A DNA stretch of 33,848 nt from an uncultured Collinsella sp. (GCA_934650975.1 CAKUFW010000017.1:1-33848), one strand, 5' to 3'; counted from the stretch's first letter, positions 14,832-24,231 are shown. Program-made: numbers and translations. Notes: generated by a model not told the origin, from the letters alone.

Positions 14832-16313
14832 CTACAGCGCCAGCGCCTCGGCGACCTCGGCGGCGCAGGCCAGGGCATCGGCCATGGCGTTCACCACGAG
14901 CGAGCTGCCGTTGCGGGCGTCACCGGCCACATACACCGGCGCGGCATCGGCAGCGACACCGTCCGTGCGGGCCGCAAGATGCGAGCCCTCAGCGGCCATC
15001 ACGGGCAGCGGGCGTCCTGCGGTGGCAACGGGCACGCCCACCGCATCGAACACGCCGTGCTCGGGACCCGTAAAGCCACAGGCGATGAGCACCAGCTGCG
15101 CCGGTACCTCGTGCTCGGAGCCCGCAATGCGCTCGGGCTTACCGGCCGACCAGTCCAAGTCGACCACACGCAAACCCGCAGCCGCACCCTTCTTGTCCAG
15201 CAGCACCTCGAGCGTATCCACGCCCCAGGCACGCATCTCGCCACCCATGGCAGCGATGGCCTCCTGCTGGCCGTAGTCGGTCTTCTTGACGTTGGGCCAC
15301 TGCGGCCAGGGGTTGCTCGCCGTGCGCTTATCGGGCGCCGCCGGCAAGAACTCAAACTGGCGCACGCTGCGCGCACCCTGGCGCACCGCGGTACCCACGC
15401 AGTCGTTGCCGGTATCGCCGCCGCCAATGACCACGACATCCAGGCCGCGCGCGTCAATGGCAGGCACGCCACCGTCGAGCACCGAGACGGTCGATGCCGT
15501 CAGGTAGTCCACGGCGTACACCACGCCCGGGGCGTCGATGTTCGCAGCCGAAAGACCACGCGGAGCACGGGCGCCGGCAGCCACCACGACAGCATCAAAG
15601 TCGTCAAGCTTGGCGGCAACCTTGGAATCGCTAACATCGGCGTTCAGCTCAAAGACAATGCCCAGCTCGCGCATGAGGGCCACACGGCGCTCGACCACGG
15701 ACTTCTCGAGCTTCATGTTGGGGATGCCGTACATGAGCAGGCCGCCCGGGCGGTCGTCACGCTCAAACACCGTCACGCGGGCGCCGCGGCGAGCGAGCTC
15801 CCACGCGGCCACTAGGCCAGCCGGGCCAGAGCCCACCACGGCAACCGTGGGCGCGCCCTCCCCCGCCGGCTCAAAGCGGCGCGGACCGCCGTTGGCCCAC
15901 TCATGGTCGCTGATCGCGCGCTCGTTGTCGTGAATCGTCGTGGGCTGGCCGTCGACCGAGCCCAGGTTGCACGCGGCCTCGCACAGCGCCGGGCACACGC
16001 GGCTCGTGAACTCGGGCATGGGCGAGGTGAGCGACAGGCGCTCGGCCGCCTCGTCCCAGCGGCCGCGATACACCAGCTCGTTCCACTCGGGAATCAGGTT
16101 GTGCAGCGGGCAGCCACTCGGGCGTGCCTTGCCAAAGCTTGCGCCCATCTGGCAAAACGCCACGCCGCACATCATGCAACGGCTCGCCTGAGCACGGCGC
16201 GCGTCGTCATCGAGCTCCACGTACAGCGGATCGAAATCGCGGCTGCGCTCCTCCACGGGGCGAAGCTCGTGGGTCACGCGATCGATATCAAGAAAAGCAC
16301 CGGGCTTACCCAT
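14832..16313 (-). CDS. gltD: Glutamate synthase small subunit
   Basis: Flavoprotein subunit that takes electrons from NAD(P)H and passes them to GltB for glutamate synthesis from glutamine and 2-oxoglutarate. The 493-residue protein has the two N-terminal [4Fe-4S] Cys groups (C46, C49, C54, C68 and C107, C111, C115), an FAD dinucleotide fold (VVGSGPAGL near 159-167) and a second NAD(P)-binding fold (VVIGGGDTGND). Length and order match GltD. The ATG at 16313 is 5 nt after the gltB stop, with AAGGAGG inside the end of gltB, so the pair is translationally coupled. Confidence 0.96.
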   Translation of the reverse strand: MGKPGAFLDIDRVTHELRPVEERSRDFDPLYVELDDDARRAQASRCMMCGVAFCQMGASFGKARPSGCPLHNLIPEWNELVYRGRWDEAAERLSLTSPMPEFTSRVCPALCEAACNLGSVDGQPTTIHDNERAISDHEWANGGPRRFEPAGEGAPTVAVVGSGPAGLVAAWELARRGARVTVFERDDRPGGLLMYGIPNMKLEKSVVERRVALMRELGIVFELNADVSDSKVAAKLDDFDAVVVAAGARAPRGLSAANIDAPGVVYAVDYLTASTVSVLDGGVPAIDARGLDVVVIGGGDTGNDCVGTAVRQGARSVRQFEFLPAAPDKRTASNPWPQWPNVKKTDYGQQEAIAAMGGEMRAWGVDTLEVLLDKKGAAAGLRVVDLDWSAGKPERIAGSEHEVPAQLVLIACGFTGPEHGVFDAVGVPVATAGRPLPVMAAEGSHLAARTDGVAADAAPVYVAGDARNGSSLVVNAMADALACAAEVAEALAL

Positions 16314-16318
16314 GGCAC

Positions 16319-19300
16319 TTACGCCTCCTTCTTGGTCGAAGCAACAGAGCTGGCAGCGGCGGTCGCAGCGCCGGCGGCGCCACCCGCCACATCAAAGCGA
16401 GCAACATCGGCAGCGTCGGCGCGGCCGGTCACGATGTCAAACGCCAGCTCCTCGGCCTGCGCATGCGTCTTACCCGCATCCTCGGCGGCAGCGACAATCG
16501 CCAGTACGCGCTCGTACTCGGTCGGGATGACCTTCACAAAGTGCTTGCTCATCGAGTCGAAGCTGTAGAGCAGCTTAATGCCGCGCGGGCTCTGGGTCGC
16601 GTCAACGTGCTCCTGGATGAGCGCGCGGATCTGCGCCAGCTCGCCGGCCGTCGGAGCCTTGAGCTCAACGCTCTCGTGGTTCACGCGGGCACCGAGCGTA
16701 CCGTACTGGTCAAAGACATAGGCCACGCCGCCTGTCATGCCGGCAGCGAAGTTCTGTCCGACCTCGCCCAAGATGAGCGCCAGACCGCCCGTCATGTACT
16801 CGCAGCCATGGTTGCCGCAGCCCTCGACCACCACGGTGGCACCGGAGTTGCGCACGGCAAAACGCTGGCCGGCAAGACCGTTAATGAAGCCGCGGCCGCT
16901 CGTGGCACCAAAGAACGCAACGTTGCCCACGATGATGTTCTCGTCGAACTTGTAGGTCGCATGCGGGTTGGGGCGCACCGACACCTCGCCGCCTGAAAGG
17001 CCCTTGCCAAAGTAGTCGTTGGCGTCGCCGCACACGTTGAGCGTAATGCCGCGCGGCAGGAAGGCGCCAAAGCTCTGACCGGCCGATCCATCGCAATCGA
17101 TGGTGATGGAGCCGGCGGGCAGGCCCTCGGGATGCGCCTTGGTCACCGCGTTGCCCAAGATGGTGCCCACGCAGCGGTTAACGTTGGCGATGTCGGCATG
17201 GAAGCGAATCGGGCGCAGGTGCGCACGGGCATCGGCCGTGTAGGGCACGAACAGCGTGGAGTCGAGCGTCTTGTTGAGCTCGCTGTCCGCGGCCATCTGC
17301 GGCAGGAAGTGACGACCGTCGGCACCCGGGATATGGGCACCGAACTCGCAGGTCGCGCTCGCCAGCACGGGCGTCAGATCGAGCAGGTTAGCCTTGCGGT
17401 TGCCCGGGACCTCGATCTGGCGCAAGCACTCGGGATGGCCGACCATCTCGTCGACGGTGCGGAAGCCCAGGCTCGCCATGACCTCGCGCAGTTGCTCGGC
17501 AACAAAGAGCATAAAGTGCTCGACGTGCTCGGGCTTGCCGCGGAAGCCGTGACGCAGGCGGCAGTTCTGCGTGGCGATACCGGCCGGGCAAGTATCCTGC
17601 TGGCAATCGCGCTGCATAAGGCAGCCCATGGAGATGAGCGGCATGGTCGCAAAGCCAAACTCCTCGGCACCCAGCAGGCAGGCGACGGCGACGTCGGTAC
17701 CGTCCATGAGCTTACCGTCGGCCTCGAGCACCACGCGCGAGCGCAGGCCGTTTTGCAGCAGCGTCTGCTGAGCCTCGGCAAGGCCAAGCTCCAGCGGCAG
17801 GCCGGCGTGCCAAATGGAATCGCGAGCAGCGGCACCCGAGCCGCCGTTGTGGCCACTGATCAAGATCTTGTCGGCAGCGCCCTTGGCAACACCGGTGGCG
17901 ATGGTGCCGACGCCGGCCTCGCTGACCAGCTTGACCGACACGCGCGCGCCGGGGTTGGCGTTCTTAAGGTCGAAGATGAGCTCGGCCAGGTCCTCGATGG
18001 AGTAGATGTCGTGATGCGGCGGAGGCGAGATCAGACCGATACCGGGCGTGGACTGACGGACCTCGGCAATCCAGGGGTAGACCTTCTTGCCGGGCAGGTG
18101 ACCGCCCTCGCCGGGCTTGGCGCCCTGGGCCATCTTGATCTGAATCTCGAAAGCGCTGCACAGGTAGCGGCTCGTCACGCCAAAGCGCGCGCTTGCCACC
18201 TGCTTGATCGCGGAGTTCTTGGAGTCGCCGTTGGCCAGCGGGGTCTCGCGACGCGGATCCTCGCCGCCCTCGCCGGAGTTGGAGCGGCCGCGCAGGCGGT
18301 TCATGGCGATGGCCATACACTCGTGCGCTTCCTTGCTGATGGAGCCGTACGACATGGCGCCGGTGTTAAAGCGGCGGACGATGTTGAGTGCGGGCTCGAC
18401 CTCGTCGAGCGGCACCGGGGTGCGACCGCTGTCGTCAAAGTCCAGCAGGTCGCGCAGGCGCACGGCGCGACCGGTGCGGTGCAGGCGGGCGCTGTACTCC
18501 TTAAAGGTGTCGTAGCTGTCCTCGCGGCAGGCGGTCTGCAGCAGGTAGACGGTCTGCGGATCGATAAGGTGATCCTCGCCGCCGAGCGGGCGCCACTTGG
18601 TCAGGCCCAGCGTGGGCAGCTGCTCGGGCGCGGGGCTCTTAAGGATGGCGAGCGCGGCGTCGTAGCGCTCGTTCTGCTCGCGCTCAACATCCTCGACACC
18701 CATGCCGCCCACGCGGCTCACCGTACCGGCAAAGTACTCGTTGACGAACTCCGTGGTAAAGCCCACGGCCTCGAAGATCTGCGCGGAGTGGTAGCTCTGC
18801 ACCGTGGAGATGCCCATCTTGGACATGATGGAAACGATGCCGGCGGTCGCTGCCTTGTTGTAGTTGTCGATACCCTGCTCGGCCGTCACGTCCAGATCGC
18901 CGCGTGCCGCCAGATCGCGGATGCACGCGTGCGCGTTGTACGGATAGATGCCGCTCGCGGAGTAGCCCACCAGCGCCGCAAAGTCGTGCGGGGACACGGC
19001 GTCGCCGCACTCCACCACGATATCGGCAAAGGTGCGCACGCCGGCACGGATCAGGTGGTTGTGAACGCAGCCCACGGCGAGCAGCGACGGCACGGGCACC
19101 TCGCCCGTGGCAGCGCGGTCGCTCAGCACCACGATGTTCACGCCATCACGAACTGCGGCCTCGACGTCCTCGGCAAGCTGCTTGAGTGCAGCCTGCAGCG
19201 CGCCCTCGCCGGCGTCGCGGCGGTACACGGCACGGAAGCGGCGGGTCTTAAAGCCCACACGGTCGATAGCGCAGATGCGGTCGAACTCTTCCTCGTTGAG

Positions 19301-21016
19301 CAACGGGCGCTCCAGGCGCACCAGCTGGCAAGCGGCGCGGGAATCCTCGAGCAGGTTGCCGTGGTTGCCCAGGTAGAGCGTGGTCGAAGTCACCATGTGC
19401 TCGCGCAGGGCATCGATCGGAGGATTCGTGACCTGGGCGAACAGCTGATAGAAGTAGTCAAAGAACGAACGCGTCTTCTTGGACAGGCAGGCCAGCGGCG
19501 CGTCGATGCCCATCGAGGCGAGCGGGGCCTTTCCCTGCTGGGCCATGGGACGCACGACCTCGTCAACATCATCCCAGTGATAGCCGAGCTTTGCCATGCG
19601 CACGGCAGCGGGCACTTCGGCGTCCTCGGCCGGCGTTGCCGCGGCGGGCTTGTCGAGCGCATCGACCGTCAGCGTCTCCTCGGCGATCCAGTCGCGGTAG
19701 GGCTTTTCCTTGGCGTAGCGGGCGCGCAGCTCGTCGTTGTAGATCACGCGGCCGCGGGCAAAGTCGACCTCGAGCATCTGGCCCGGTCCCAGGCAGCCGC
19801 TCGTCAGGATGTTCTCGGGGCGCACCTCGATGGTGCCCACCTCGCTCGCCAGCATAAAGCGACCGTCGCGCGTCACGTAGTAGCGCGCCGGGCGCAGGCC
19901 GTTGCGGTCGAGGGCGGCACCCAGGGTGCGACCGTCGGTAAAGGCGATAGCGGCCGGGCCATCCCAGGGCTCCATAAGCATGGACTGGTAGGCGTCGTAG
20001 GCGCGGCGCTCCTCACTCAGGCTGTCATTGTGGTCCCACGGCTCGGGCAGCAGCATGGATGCGGCGCGCGTGAGCGGACGACCGTTCATGACCAGGAACT
20101 CGAGTACGTTGTCCAGAATCGCGGAGTCGGAGCCCTCACGGTTGATGATGGGCATCACGCGCTCAAGATCGTGCTGCAGCACGGGGCTGTACAGGTTGGG
20201 TTCGCGGGCGCGAATCCAGTTGACGTTGCCCTTGAGGGTGTTGATCTCGCCGTTGTGGATGATAAGGCGGTTGGGGTGCGCACGCTCCCAGCTGGGCGTG
20301 GTGTTGGTGGAGTAGCGCGAGTGGACGAGTGCCACGGCCGTCTTGACGGCGGCGTCGTTGAGGTCGATGAAAAAGCGGCGCATCTGCGTGGCGACGAGCA
20401 TGCCCTTGTACACGATGGTGCGCGAGCTCATGGAGCACACGTAGAAGATCTTGTCGCGCAGGGCGAACTCGGCGTCGGCCTTCTTCTCGATGGTGCGGCG
20501 GCACACGTACAGGCGACGCTCGAAGGCATCGCCGGCGGGCGTGTCGTCCGGACGGCCCAGGAAGGCCTGCAGGATGGTGGGCATGCAGGCGCGTGCCGTC
20601 TCGCCCAGGTCGTGCGGATCGACGGGCACCTCGCGCCAAAAGAGCAGCGGCACGCCGGCCTCGGCGCAACCCTCCTCAAACACGCGACGGGCATCCTCTA
20701 CGCCCTTGTCGTCCTGCGGAAAGAACAGCATGGCCACGCCATAGTCGCCCTCTGCCGGCAGAATCTGGCCGCACTTTTGAGCCTCTTTGCGGAAAAAGTG
20801 ATGCGGAACCTGGAACAGGATGCCGGCGCCGTCGCCGGTGTTCTTCTCGAGTCCGGTGCCGCCGCGGTGCTCCAAGTTGACCAGAATGGACAGCGCGTCG
20901 TCCAGAATCTGGTGATGGCGCTCGCCGTTGATATCGGCAAGCGCACCGATGCCACATGCATCGTGGTCGAATTCGGGGCGATAAAGGCCCTGCTGCTGAG
21001 CGGAATCTGCCTGCAT
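16319..21016 (-). CDS. gltB: Glutamate synthase large subunit
   Basis: Ammonia-transferring subunit of glutamate synthase, 1565 residues, slightly longer than typical. The N-terminal Ntn-type glutaminase domain has the nucleophile C21 in DHDACGIGAL, so about 20 residues would be removed to expose it. HRGGTG and SRYSTN of the glutaminase are present. The central and FMN-binding parts include GEGGEDPRRE and ISGHNGGSGAA. The 3Fe-4S site has the CxxxxxCxxxxC pattern (CLMQRDCQQDTC). The C-terminal part has the glycine-rich GXXGXXG beta-helix repeats (MTGG, GEVGQNF). ATG at 21016 has AGGGGAGGAT upstream. It is first in the gltBD operon. Confidence 0.97.
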   Translation of the reverse strand: MQADSAQQQGLYRPEFDHDACGIGALADINGERHHQILDDALSILVNLEHRGGTGLEKNTGDGAGILFQVPHHFFRKEAQKCGQILPAEGDYGVAMLFFPQDDKGVEDARRVFEEGCAEAGVPLLFWREVPVDPHDLGETARACMPTILQAFLGRPDDTPAGDAFERRLYVCRRTIEKKADAEFALRDKIFYVCSMSSRTIVYKGMLVATQMRRFFIDLNDAAVKTAVALVHSRYSTNTTPSWERAHPNRLIIHNGEINTLKGNVNWIRAREPNLYSPVLQHDLERVMPIINREGSDSAILDNVLEFLVMNGRPLTRAASMLLPEPWDHNDSLSEERRAYDAYQSMLMEPWDGPAAIAFTDGRTLGAALDRNGLRPARYYVTRDGRFMLASEVGTIEVRPENILTSGCLGPGQMLEVDFARGRVIYNDELRARYAKEKPYRDWIAEETLTVDALDKPAAATPAEDAEVPAAVRMAKLGYHWDDVDEVVRPMAQQGKAPLASMGIDAPLACLSKKTRSFFDYFYQLFAQVTNPPIDALREHMVTSTTLYLGNHGNLLEDSRAACQLVRLERPLLNEEEFDRICAIDRVGFKTRRFRAVYRRDAGEGALQAALKQLAEDVEAAVRDGVNIVVLSDRAATGEVPVPSLLAVGCVHNHLIRAGVRTFADIVVECGDAVSPHDFAALVGYSASGIYPYNAHACIRDLAARGDLDVTAEQGIDNYNKAATAGIVSIMSKMGISTVQSYHSAQIFEAVGFTTEFVNEYFAGTVSRVGGMGVEDVEREQNERYDAALAILKSPAPEQLPTLGLTKWRPLGGEDHLIDPQTVYLLQTACREDSYDTFKEYSARLHRTGRAVRLRDLLDFDDSGRTPVPLDEVEPALNIVRRFNTGAMSYGSISKEAHECMAIAMNRLRGRSNSGEGGEDPRRETPLANGDSKNSAIKQVASARFGVTSRYLCSAFEIQIKMAQGAKPGEGGHLPGKKVYPWIAEVRQSTPGIGLISPPPHHDIYSIEDLAELIFDLKNANPGARVSVKLVSEAGVGTIATGVAKGAADKILISGHNGGSGAAARDSIWHAGLPLELGLAEAQQTLLQNGLRSRVVLEADGKLMDGTDVAVACLLGAEEFGFATMPLISMGCLMQRDCQQDTCPAGIATQNCRLRHGFRGKPEHVEHFMLFVAEQLREVMASLGFRTVDEMVGHPECLRQIEVPGNRKANLLDLTPVLASATCEFGAHIPGADGRHFLPQMAADSELNKTLDSTLFVPYTADARAHLRPIRFHADIANVNRCVGTILGNAVTKAHPEGLPAGSITIDCDGSAGQSFGAFLPRGITLNVCGDANDYFGKGLSGGEVSVRPNPHATYKFDENIIVGNVAFFGATSGRGFINGLAGQRFAVRNSGATVVVEGCGNHGCEYMTGGLALILGEVGQNFAAGMTGGVAYVFDQYGTLGARVNHESVELKAPTAGELAQIRALIQEHVDATQSPRGIKLLYSFDSMSKHFVKVIPTEYERVLAIVAAAEDAGKTHAQAEELAFDIVTGRADAADVARFDVAGGAAGAATAAASSVASTKKEA

Positions 21017-21140
21017 CGCGATCCTCCCCTAGATATTAGACAGTCAGTTGAATAGGCATACTAGGAGCATCGCCAGCCCGTTGTGTTTCCCGCCCGTTTC
21101 GAAACAATCGCGTAACGCACGTAACAAATGATCCCTTTTC

Positions 21141-21190
21141 CGGCACTTGGGGACGTTCCTTTTCTGCCGGCAGTCTGGGACACTCCTTGC
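21141..21190 (+). repeat. 50-nt intergenic repeat (family D)
   Basis: CGGCACTTGGGGACGTTCCT to GGGACACTCCTTGC, exactly 50 nt as at 2771-2820, with a handful of substitutions. It lies in the 408-nt divergent gap between gltB and gpmA. Confidence 0.87.
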
Positions 21191-21196
21191 GTCAAT

Positions 21197-21267
21197 CTGA
21201 AACGTGTACACCAGCCTCCAAACATGTCGAAAATTGACAACTTTGGAGGCTGATGTACACGTTTCAG
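21197..21267. repeat. 71-nt inverted repeat with 26-nt arms
   Basis: Arms 21197-21222 and 21242-21267 (CTGAAACGTGTACACC and its inverse) match over 26 nt with one mismatch. The 19-nt loop contains TGTCGAAAATTGACA, which can pair again. No other copy was seen in this window. It lies 6 nt from the family D repeat. Confidence 0.9.
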
Positions 21268-21343
21268 CGCGGGAACGGTCAGCGCGCATGCACTGACTCC
21301 ATTGCACCAGCCCCTTGTTAGATAACATTTTTGTTAGTCTTGG

Positions 21344-21372
21344 TTAACTTTTGAGCCTAAAACGGGTATCCT
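21344..21372 (+). promoter_or_regulatory. Putative gpmA promoter
   Basis: -35 TTAACT (21344-21349), 17-nt spacer, -10 TATCCT (21367-21372), about 50 nt before the gpmA start. The AT-rich stretch 21313-21362 also holds other weak matches, so the exact boxes are uncertain. Confidence 0.35.
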
Positions 21373-21424
21373 TTGCGGCGTCAAGCAAAACGGCACGAAC
21401 GCCGTGCCACATTAAGGAGGCCCT

Positions 21425-22198
21425 ATGGCACACCAAGCAGACCAGCAGACGATGCAACTCGTCCTTATCCGTCACGGAGAATCCGAGTGGAACAAGCTCA
21501 ACCTGTTCACCGGCTGGACCGATGTCGAACTCACCGACACGGGCCGCGAAGAGGCGGCGGCAGGCGGCCGTGCCCTCAAAGAGGCGGGTTTCGACTTTGA
21601 CATCTGCTACACCTCGCGCCTCAAGCGCGCGATCCACACCCTCAATATCGTGCTCGGCCAGATGGACCGCGAGTGGCTGCCCGTCATCAAATCGTGGAAG
21701 CTCAACGAGCGCCACTACGGCGCGCTGCAAGGCCTCAACAAGGCCGACGCCGCGGCCGAACACGGCGACGAGCAGGTGCTCATCTGGCGCCGCTCCTTCG
21801 ATGTCTGCCCGCCGGCGCTCGAGCCGGGCGACGCGCGCGACCCCCACACCCAGGAGCAATACCGCGACATCGCGCCCGATCAGCTGCCCTACACCGAGTG
21901 CCTCAAGGACACGATCGCCCGCGCCTGGCCTTATTTTGAGGACGAGATTCGTCCGCAGATGCTCGCCGGCAAGCGTGTGCTCATCGCGGCGCACGGCAAC
22001 TCCCTGCGCTCGCTTGTTATGAAGTTTGAGCATCTAACGCCTGACGAGATCCTGAAGGTCAACATCCCCACCGGCGTGCCGCTCGTCTACACCTTCGACG
22101 CCGACTTCAACGTCCTCGACAAGCGCTACATCGGTGACCCGGCAACCATCGCCGCCAAGATCGACGCCGTTGCCAATCAAGGCAAGGCGCACAAGTAG
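21425..22198 (+). CDS. gpmA: 2,3-bisphosphoglycerate-dependent phosphoglycerate mutase
   Basis: Cytosolic glycolytic enzyme that interconverts 3- and 2-phosphoglycerate. The 257-residue protein carries the full signature: RHGESEWN with the phosphohistidine H17, TSRLKRAIHT, LNERHYGALQGLNK with E95, and the second histidine H190 in AAHGNSLR, then GVPLVY. AAGGAGG lies 6 nt before the ATG. It stands alone at the start of a plus-strand pair with the Nramp gene 75 nt downstream. Confidence 0.97.
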   Translation: MAHQADQQTMQLVLIRHGESEWNKLNLFTGWTDVELTDTGREEAAAGGRALKEAGFDFDICYTSRLKRAIHTLNIVLGQMDREWLPVIKSWKLNERHYGALQGLNKADAAAEHGDEQVLIWRRSFDVCPPALEPGDARDPHTQEQYRDIAPDQLPYTECLKDTIARAWPYFEDEIRPQMLAGKRVLIAAHGNSLRSLVMKFEHLTPDEILKVNIPTGVPLVYTFDADFNVLDKRYIGDPATIAAKIDAVANQGKAHK

Positions 22199-22273
22199 CC
22201 CCATCTTAAGCTCAGCGCGCGGCGCCGCACGACCCCGGCGCTACGCCGCGCCATCCGCACGCAGGAATCGATC

Positions 22274-23530
22274 ATGATCAACCATCTCAAACAACACTTT
22301 GGCTCGCACCGCACCGGAGGCCACGGAGGCCTGGACATCGCCCGGCACATCGGTCCCGGACTGCTCGTCACCGTCGGCTTTATCGATCCGGGCAACTGGG
22401 CCTCTAACATGGCCGCGGGCTCGCAGTTTGGCTACGCGCTGCTGTGGGTGGTCACGCTGTCTACGATTATGCTGATCATCTTGCAGCACAACGCGGCGCA
22501 CCTGGGCATCGCCACGGGCGCCTGTCTTGCCGAGGCCACGACCCGCTTTCTCCCCCGCATCGTGGGACGCGCGGTGCTTGCCAGTGCCTATCTCGCGACC
22601 ATCGCTACCGCCATGGCCGAGGTCCTGGGCGGCGCGATTGCCCTTCAAATGCTCTTTGGGCTGCCCGTGCGCGCGGGCTGCGTCATCGTGGCGGCAGTTT
22701 CGATGGCGATGCTCATGACGAACTCCTACAAGCGAGCCGAACGCTGGATCATCGCCTTCGTAGGCGTGGTAGGACTCTCGTTTTTGGCCGAGCTTGCGCT
22801 AGTCAAGGTCGACTGGCCGCAAGCCGTCGCAAGCTGGATCACACCCAGTATGCCCACCGGCTCGGCCGCGATTATCGTAAGTGTCCTAGGCGCGGTCGTT
22901 ATGCCCCACAACCTCTTCCTGCACTCCGAGGTCATCCAATCCATGCACTTCGAAGGCCAAGGCGAGCAGGTTATCGAAGAACGTCTGCGCTACGAGCTCT
23001 TTGACACGCTCTTTTCGATGGGCGTGGGCTGGGCAATCAACTCGGCCATGGTCATCCTGGCCGCGACGACCTTCTTTGTGCACGGCATGGTCGTAGACGA
23101 CCTCGCCGTCGCAGCGGCCACGCTCTCCCCCATCTTGGGCCCGGCGAGCTCGACCATCTTTGCGGTAGCGCTGCTGTTCGCGGGCCTCTCGAGCAGCGTG
23201 ACAGCGGGCATGGCGGCGGGAACCATCACTGCGGGCATGTTCGACGAGGAATACGACATACACGACCGACATTCCTCGATCGGAGTGGCGGCCTGTTTCG
23301 TCGGCGCAGTGACGGCGTGCCTAGTCGTCCCAAATCCTTTTGAAGGTCTCATCTGGAGTCAGGCACTGCTGTCGCTTCAGCTGCCGATTACGGTCTTTGT
23401 GCTCATACGGCTCACCAGCTCACGCCGCGTCATGGGCAAATACGCCAATTCGCGCCCGCTCAACGCGCTGCTTGTAGGGATCGGTGCCATCGTGACGATT
23501 CTCGATGTCGTGTTGTTGACAGGGATGTAA
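22274..23530 (+). CDS. mntH: Nramp-family divalent metal transporter
   Basis: Proton-coupled importer of Mn(II) or Fe(II) in the cytoplasmic membrane. The 418-residue protein has the conserved metal-site residues: DPGN at 38-41 in the first helix and MPHN at 210-213 in the sixth (with the metal-binding methionine M210). About 11 hydrophobic helices are visible. AGGA lies about 8 nt before the ATG. No Mn-box or MntR site is obvious. It follows gpmA; manganese supply is not tied to this BPG-dependent mutase type, so the pairing may be incidental. A family B repeat array begins 28 nt after its stop. Confidence 0.94.
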   Translation: MINHLKQHFGSHRTGGHGGLDIARHIGPGLLVTVGFIDPGNWASNMAAGSQFGYALLWVVTLSTIMLIILQHNAAHLGIATGACLAEATTRFLPRIVGRAVLASAYLATIATAMAEVLGGAIALQMLFGLPVRAGCVIVAAVSMAMLMTNSYKRAERWIIAFVGVVGLSFLAELALVKVDWPQAVASWITPSMPTGSAAIIVSVLGAVVMPHNLFLHSEVIQSMHFEGQGEQVIEERLRYELFDTLFSMGVGWAINSAMVILAATTFFVHGMVVDDLAVAAATLSPILGPASSTIFAVALLFAGLSSSVTAGMAAGTITAGMFDEEYDIHDRHSSIGVAACFVGAVTACLVVPNPFEGLIWSQALLSLQLPITVFVLIRLTSSRRVMGKYANSRPLNALLVGIGAIVTILDVVLLTGM

Positions 23531-23558
23531 TGGGGCGGGGCGCCCACCCAGGCAAACG

Positions 23559-23852
23559 TCTCGATCTGTAACATCTAGACCCGCTTTTGATGTCTAGATG
23601 TTACAGATCGAGATCATTCCGAGGGACAGCTCCGTTTGTCTCAATCTGTAACACATAGACCCCGTTTTCACTGCTAGATGTTACAGATTGAGATCTTCTG
23701 CCGGACGGTTTTGGTTTGTCTCGATATGTAACAAGTGGGCCCAATTTCCACTTCTAGATGTTACAGATCGAGACATTTCTTCAGCTCCAACCTTTTGTCT
23801 CGATATGTAACAGGAAGACCCGTTTTGAGCCGTTAGATGTGGCAGGTTAAGA
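23559..23852. repeat. 40-bp-step alternating repeat array (family B, third locus)
   Basis: Four hairpins start at 23559, 23639, 23719 and 23798, with inverse 15-mers at 23599, 23679, 23759 and 23838, so half-repeats alternate every 40 bp almost without drift. The last unit is degenerate in its second arm. No gene lies inside this array. It fills most of the 468-nt gap between the convergent Nramp and rubredoxin genes. Confidence 0.95.
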
Positions 23853-23921
23853 CAAAAGGTCGGCCGGACTCACGACAGGCAGGATCGGCTAACAGCAACC
23901 GTGATCCCTTGGGGGCGGAGG

Positions 23922-23958
23922 AAAAGGGCCCCAGCCGGGATGACCGACCGGGGCCCTT
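23922..23958 (-). terminator. Terminator of the rubredoxin gene
   Basis: Minus strand: AAGGGCCCC and GGGGCCCTT arms around a loop of about 18 nt, followed by UUUU. It lies about 40 nt beyond the rubredoxin stop. Confidence 0.82.
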
Positions 23959-23998
23959 GGACAGAGCTATGTTCGGCTAATCGCCGTATGCCTGCGAG

Positions 23999-24142
23999 CT
24001 ACTCCTCGACGAGCTCAAACTCATCGGGACCGACGCCGCACACCGGGCACACGTAATCCTCGGGCAGCTCGGGCGTGTCGACCTCGACCTCGTAACCGCA
24101 AACGGTGCACACGAACTTATAGGTCTTCTTCTCCTCAGCCAT
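23999..24142 (-). CDS. Short rubredoxin
   Basis: Small iron electron carrier, 47 residues from ATG at 24142, with GAGAGGAGAG upstream. It has the two knuckles CTVCGYE and [11 protein letters not shown], which bind one Fe. Only about 17 residues separate the knuckles; classical rubredoxins have near 29, so the middle loop is missing and the protein resembles the rubredoxin-like domain of rubrerythrin. It has its own promoter and terminator and follows the flavin reductase gene, which suggests that the two work as an electron-transfer pair. Confidence 0.9.
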   Translation of the reverse strand: MAEEKKTYKFVCTVCGYEVEVDTPELPEDYVCPVCGVGPDEFELVEE

Positions 24143-24186
24143 GATGCTCTCCTCTCGAACGTGACTGCTGATGTACTTCACTTATT

Positions 24187-24214
24187 AGTATAGATTCTCA
24201 ATAATATAATGCAA
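24187..24214 (-). promoter_or_regulatory. Promoter of the rubredoxin gene
   Basis: Minus strand: -35 TTGCAT (24209-24214), 16-nt spacer, -10 TATACT (24187-24192), in an AT-rich gap. Transcription would start about 38 nt before the rubredoxin ATG. AT-rich half-palindromes around the -10 could hold an operator, but I cannot match one to a known regulator. Confidence 0.65.
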
Positions 24215-24231
24215 GTGTTTTTAGAGCATTT

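Noticed and set aside
17132..21055. 1307-codon plus-strand open frame
   Set aside because: It is antisense to gltB. The gltB frame carries full family motifs; the opposite frame is open because of high GC and codon bias.
23559..23852. Set of terminators for mntH
   Set aside because: The hairpins have no U-tract after the arms, and the fixed 40-bp step is not explained by termination. A partial stop effect is possible.
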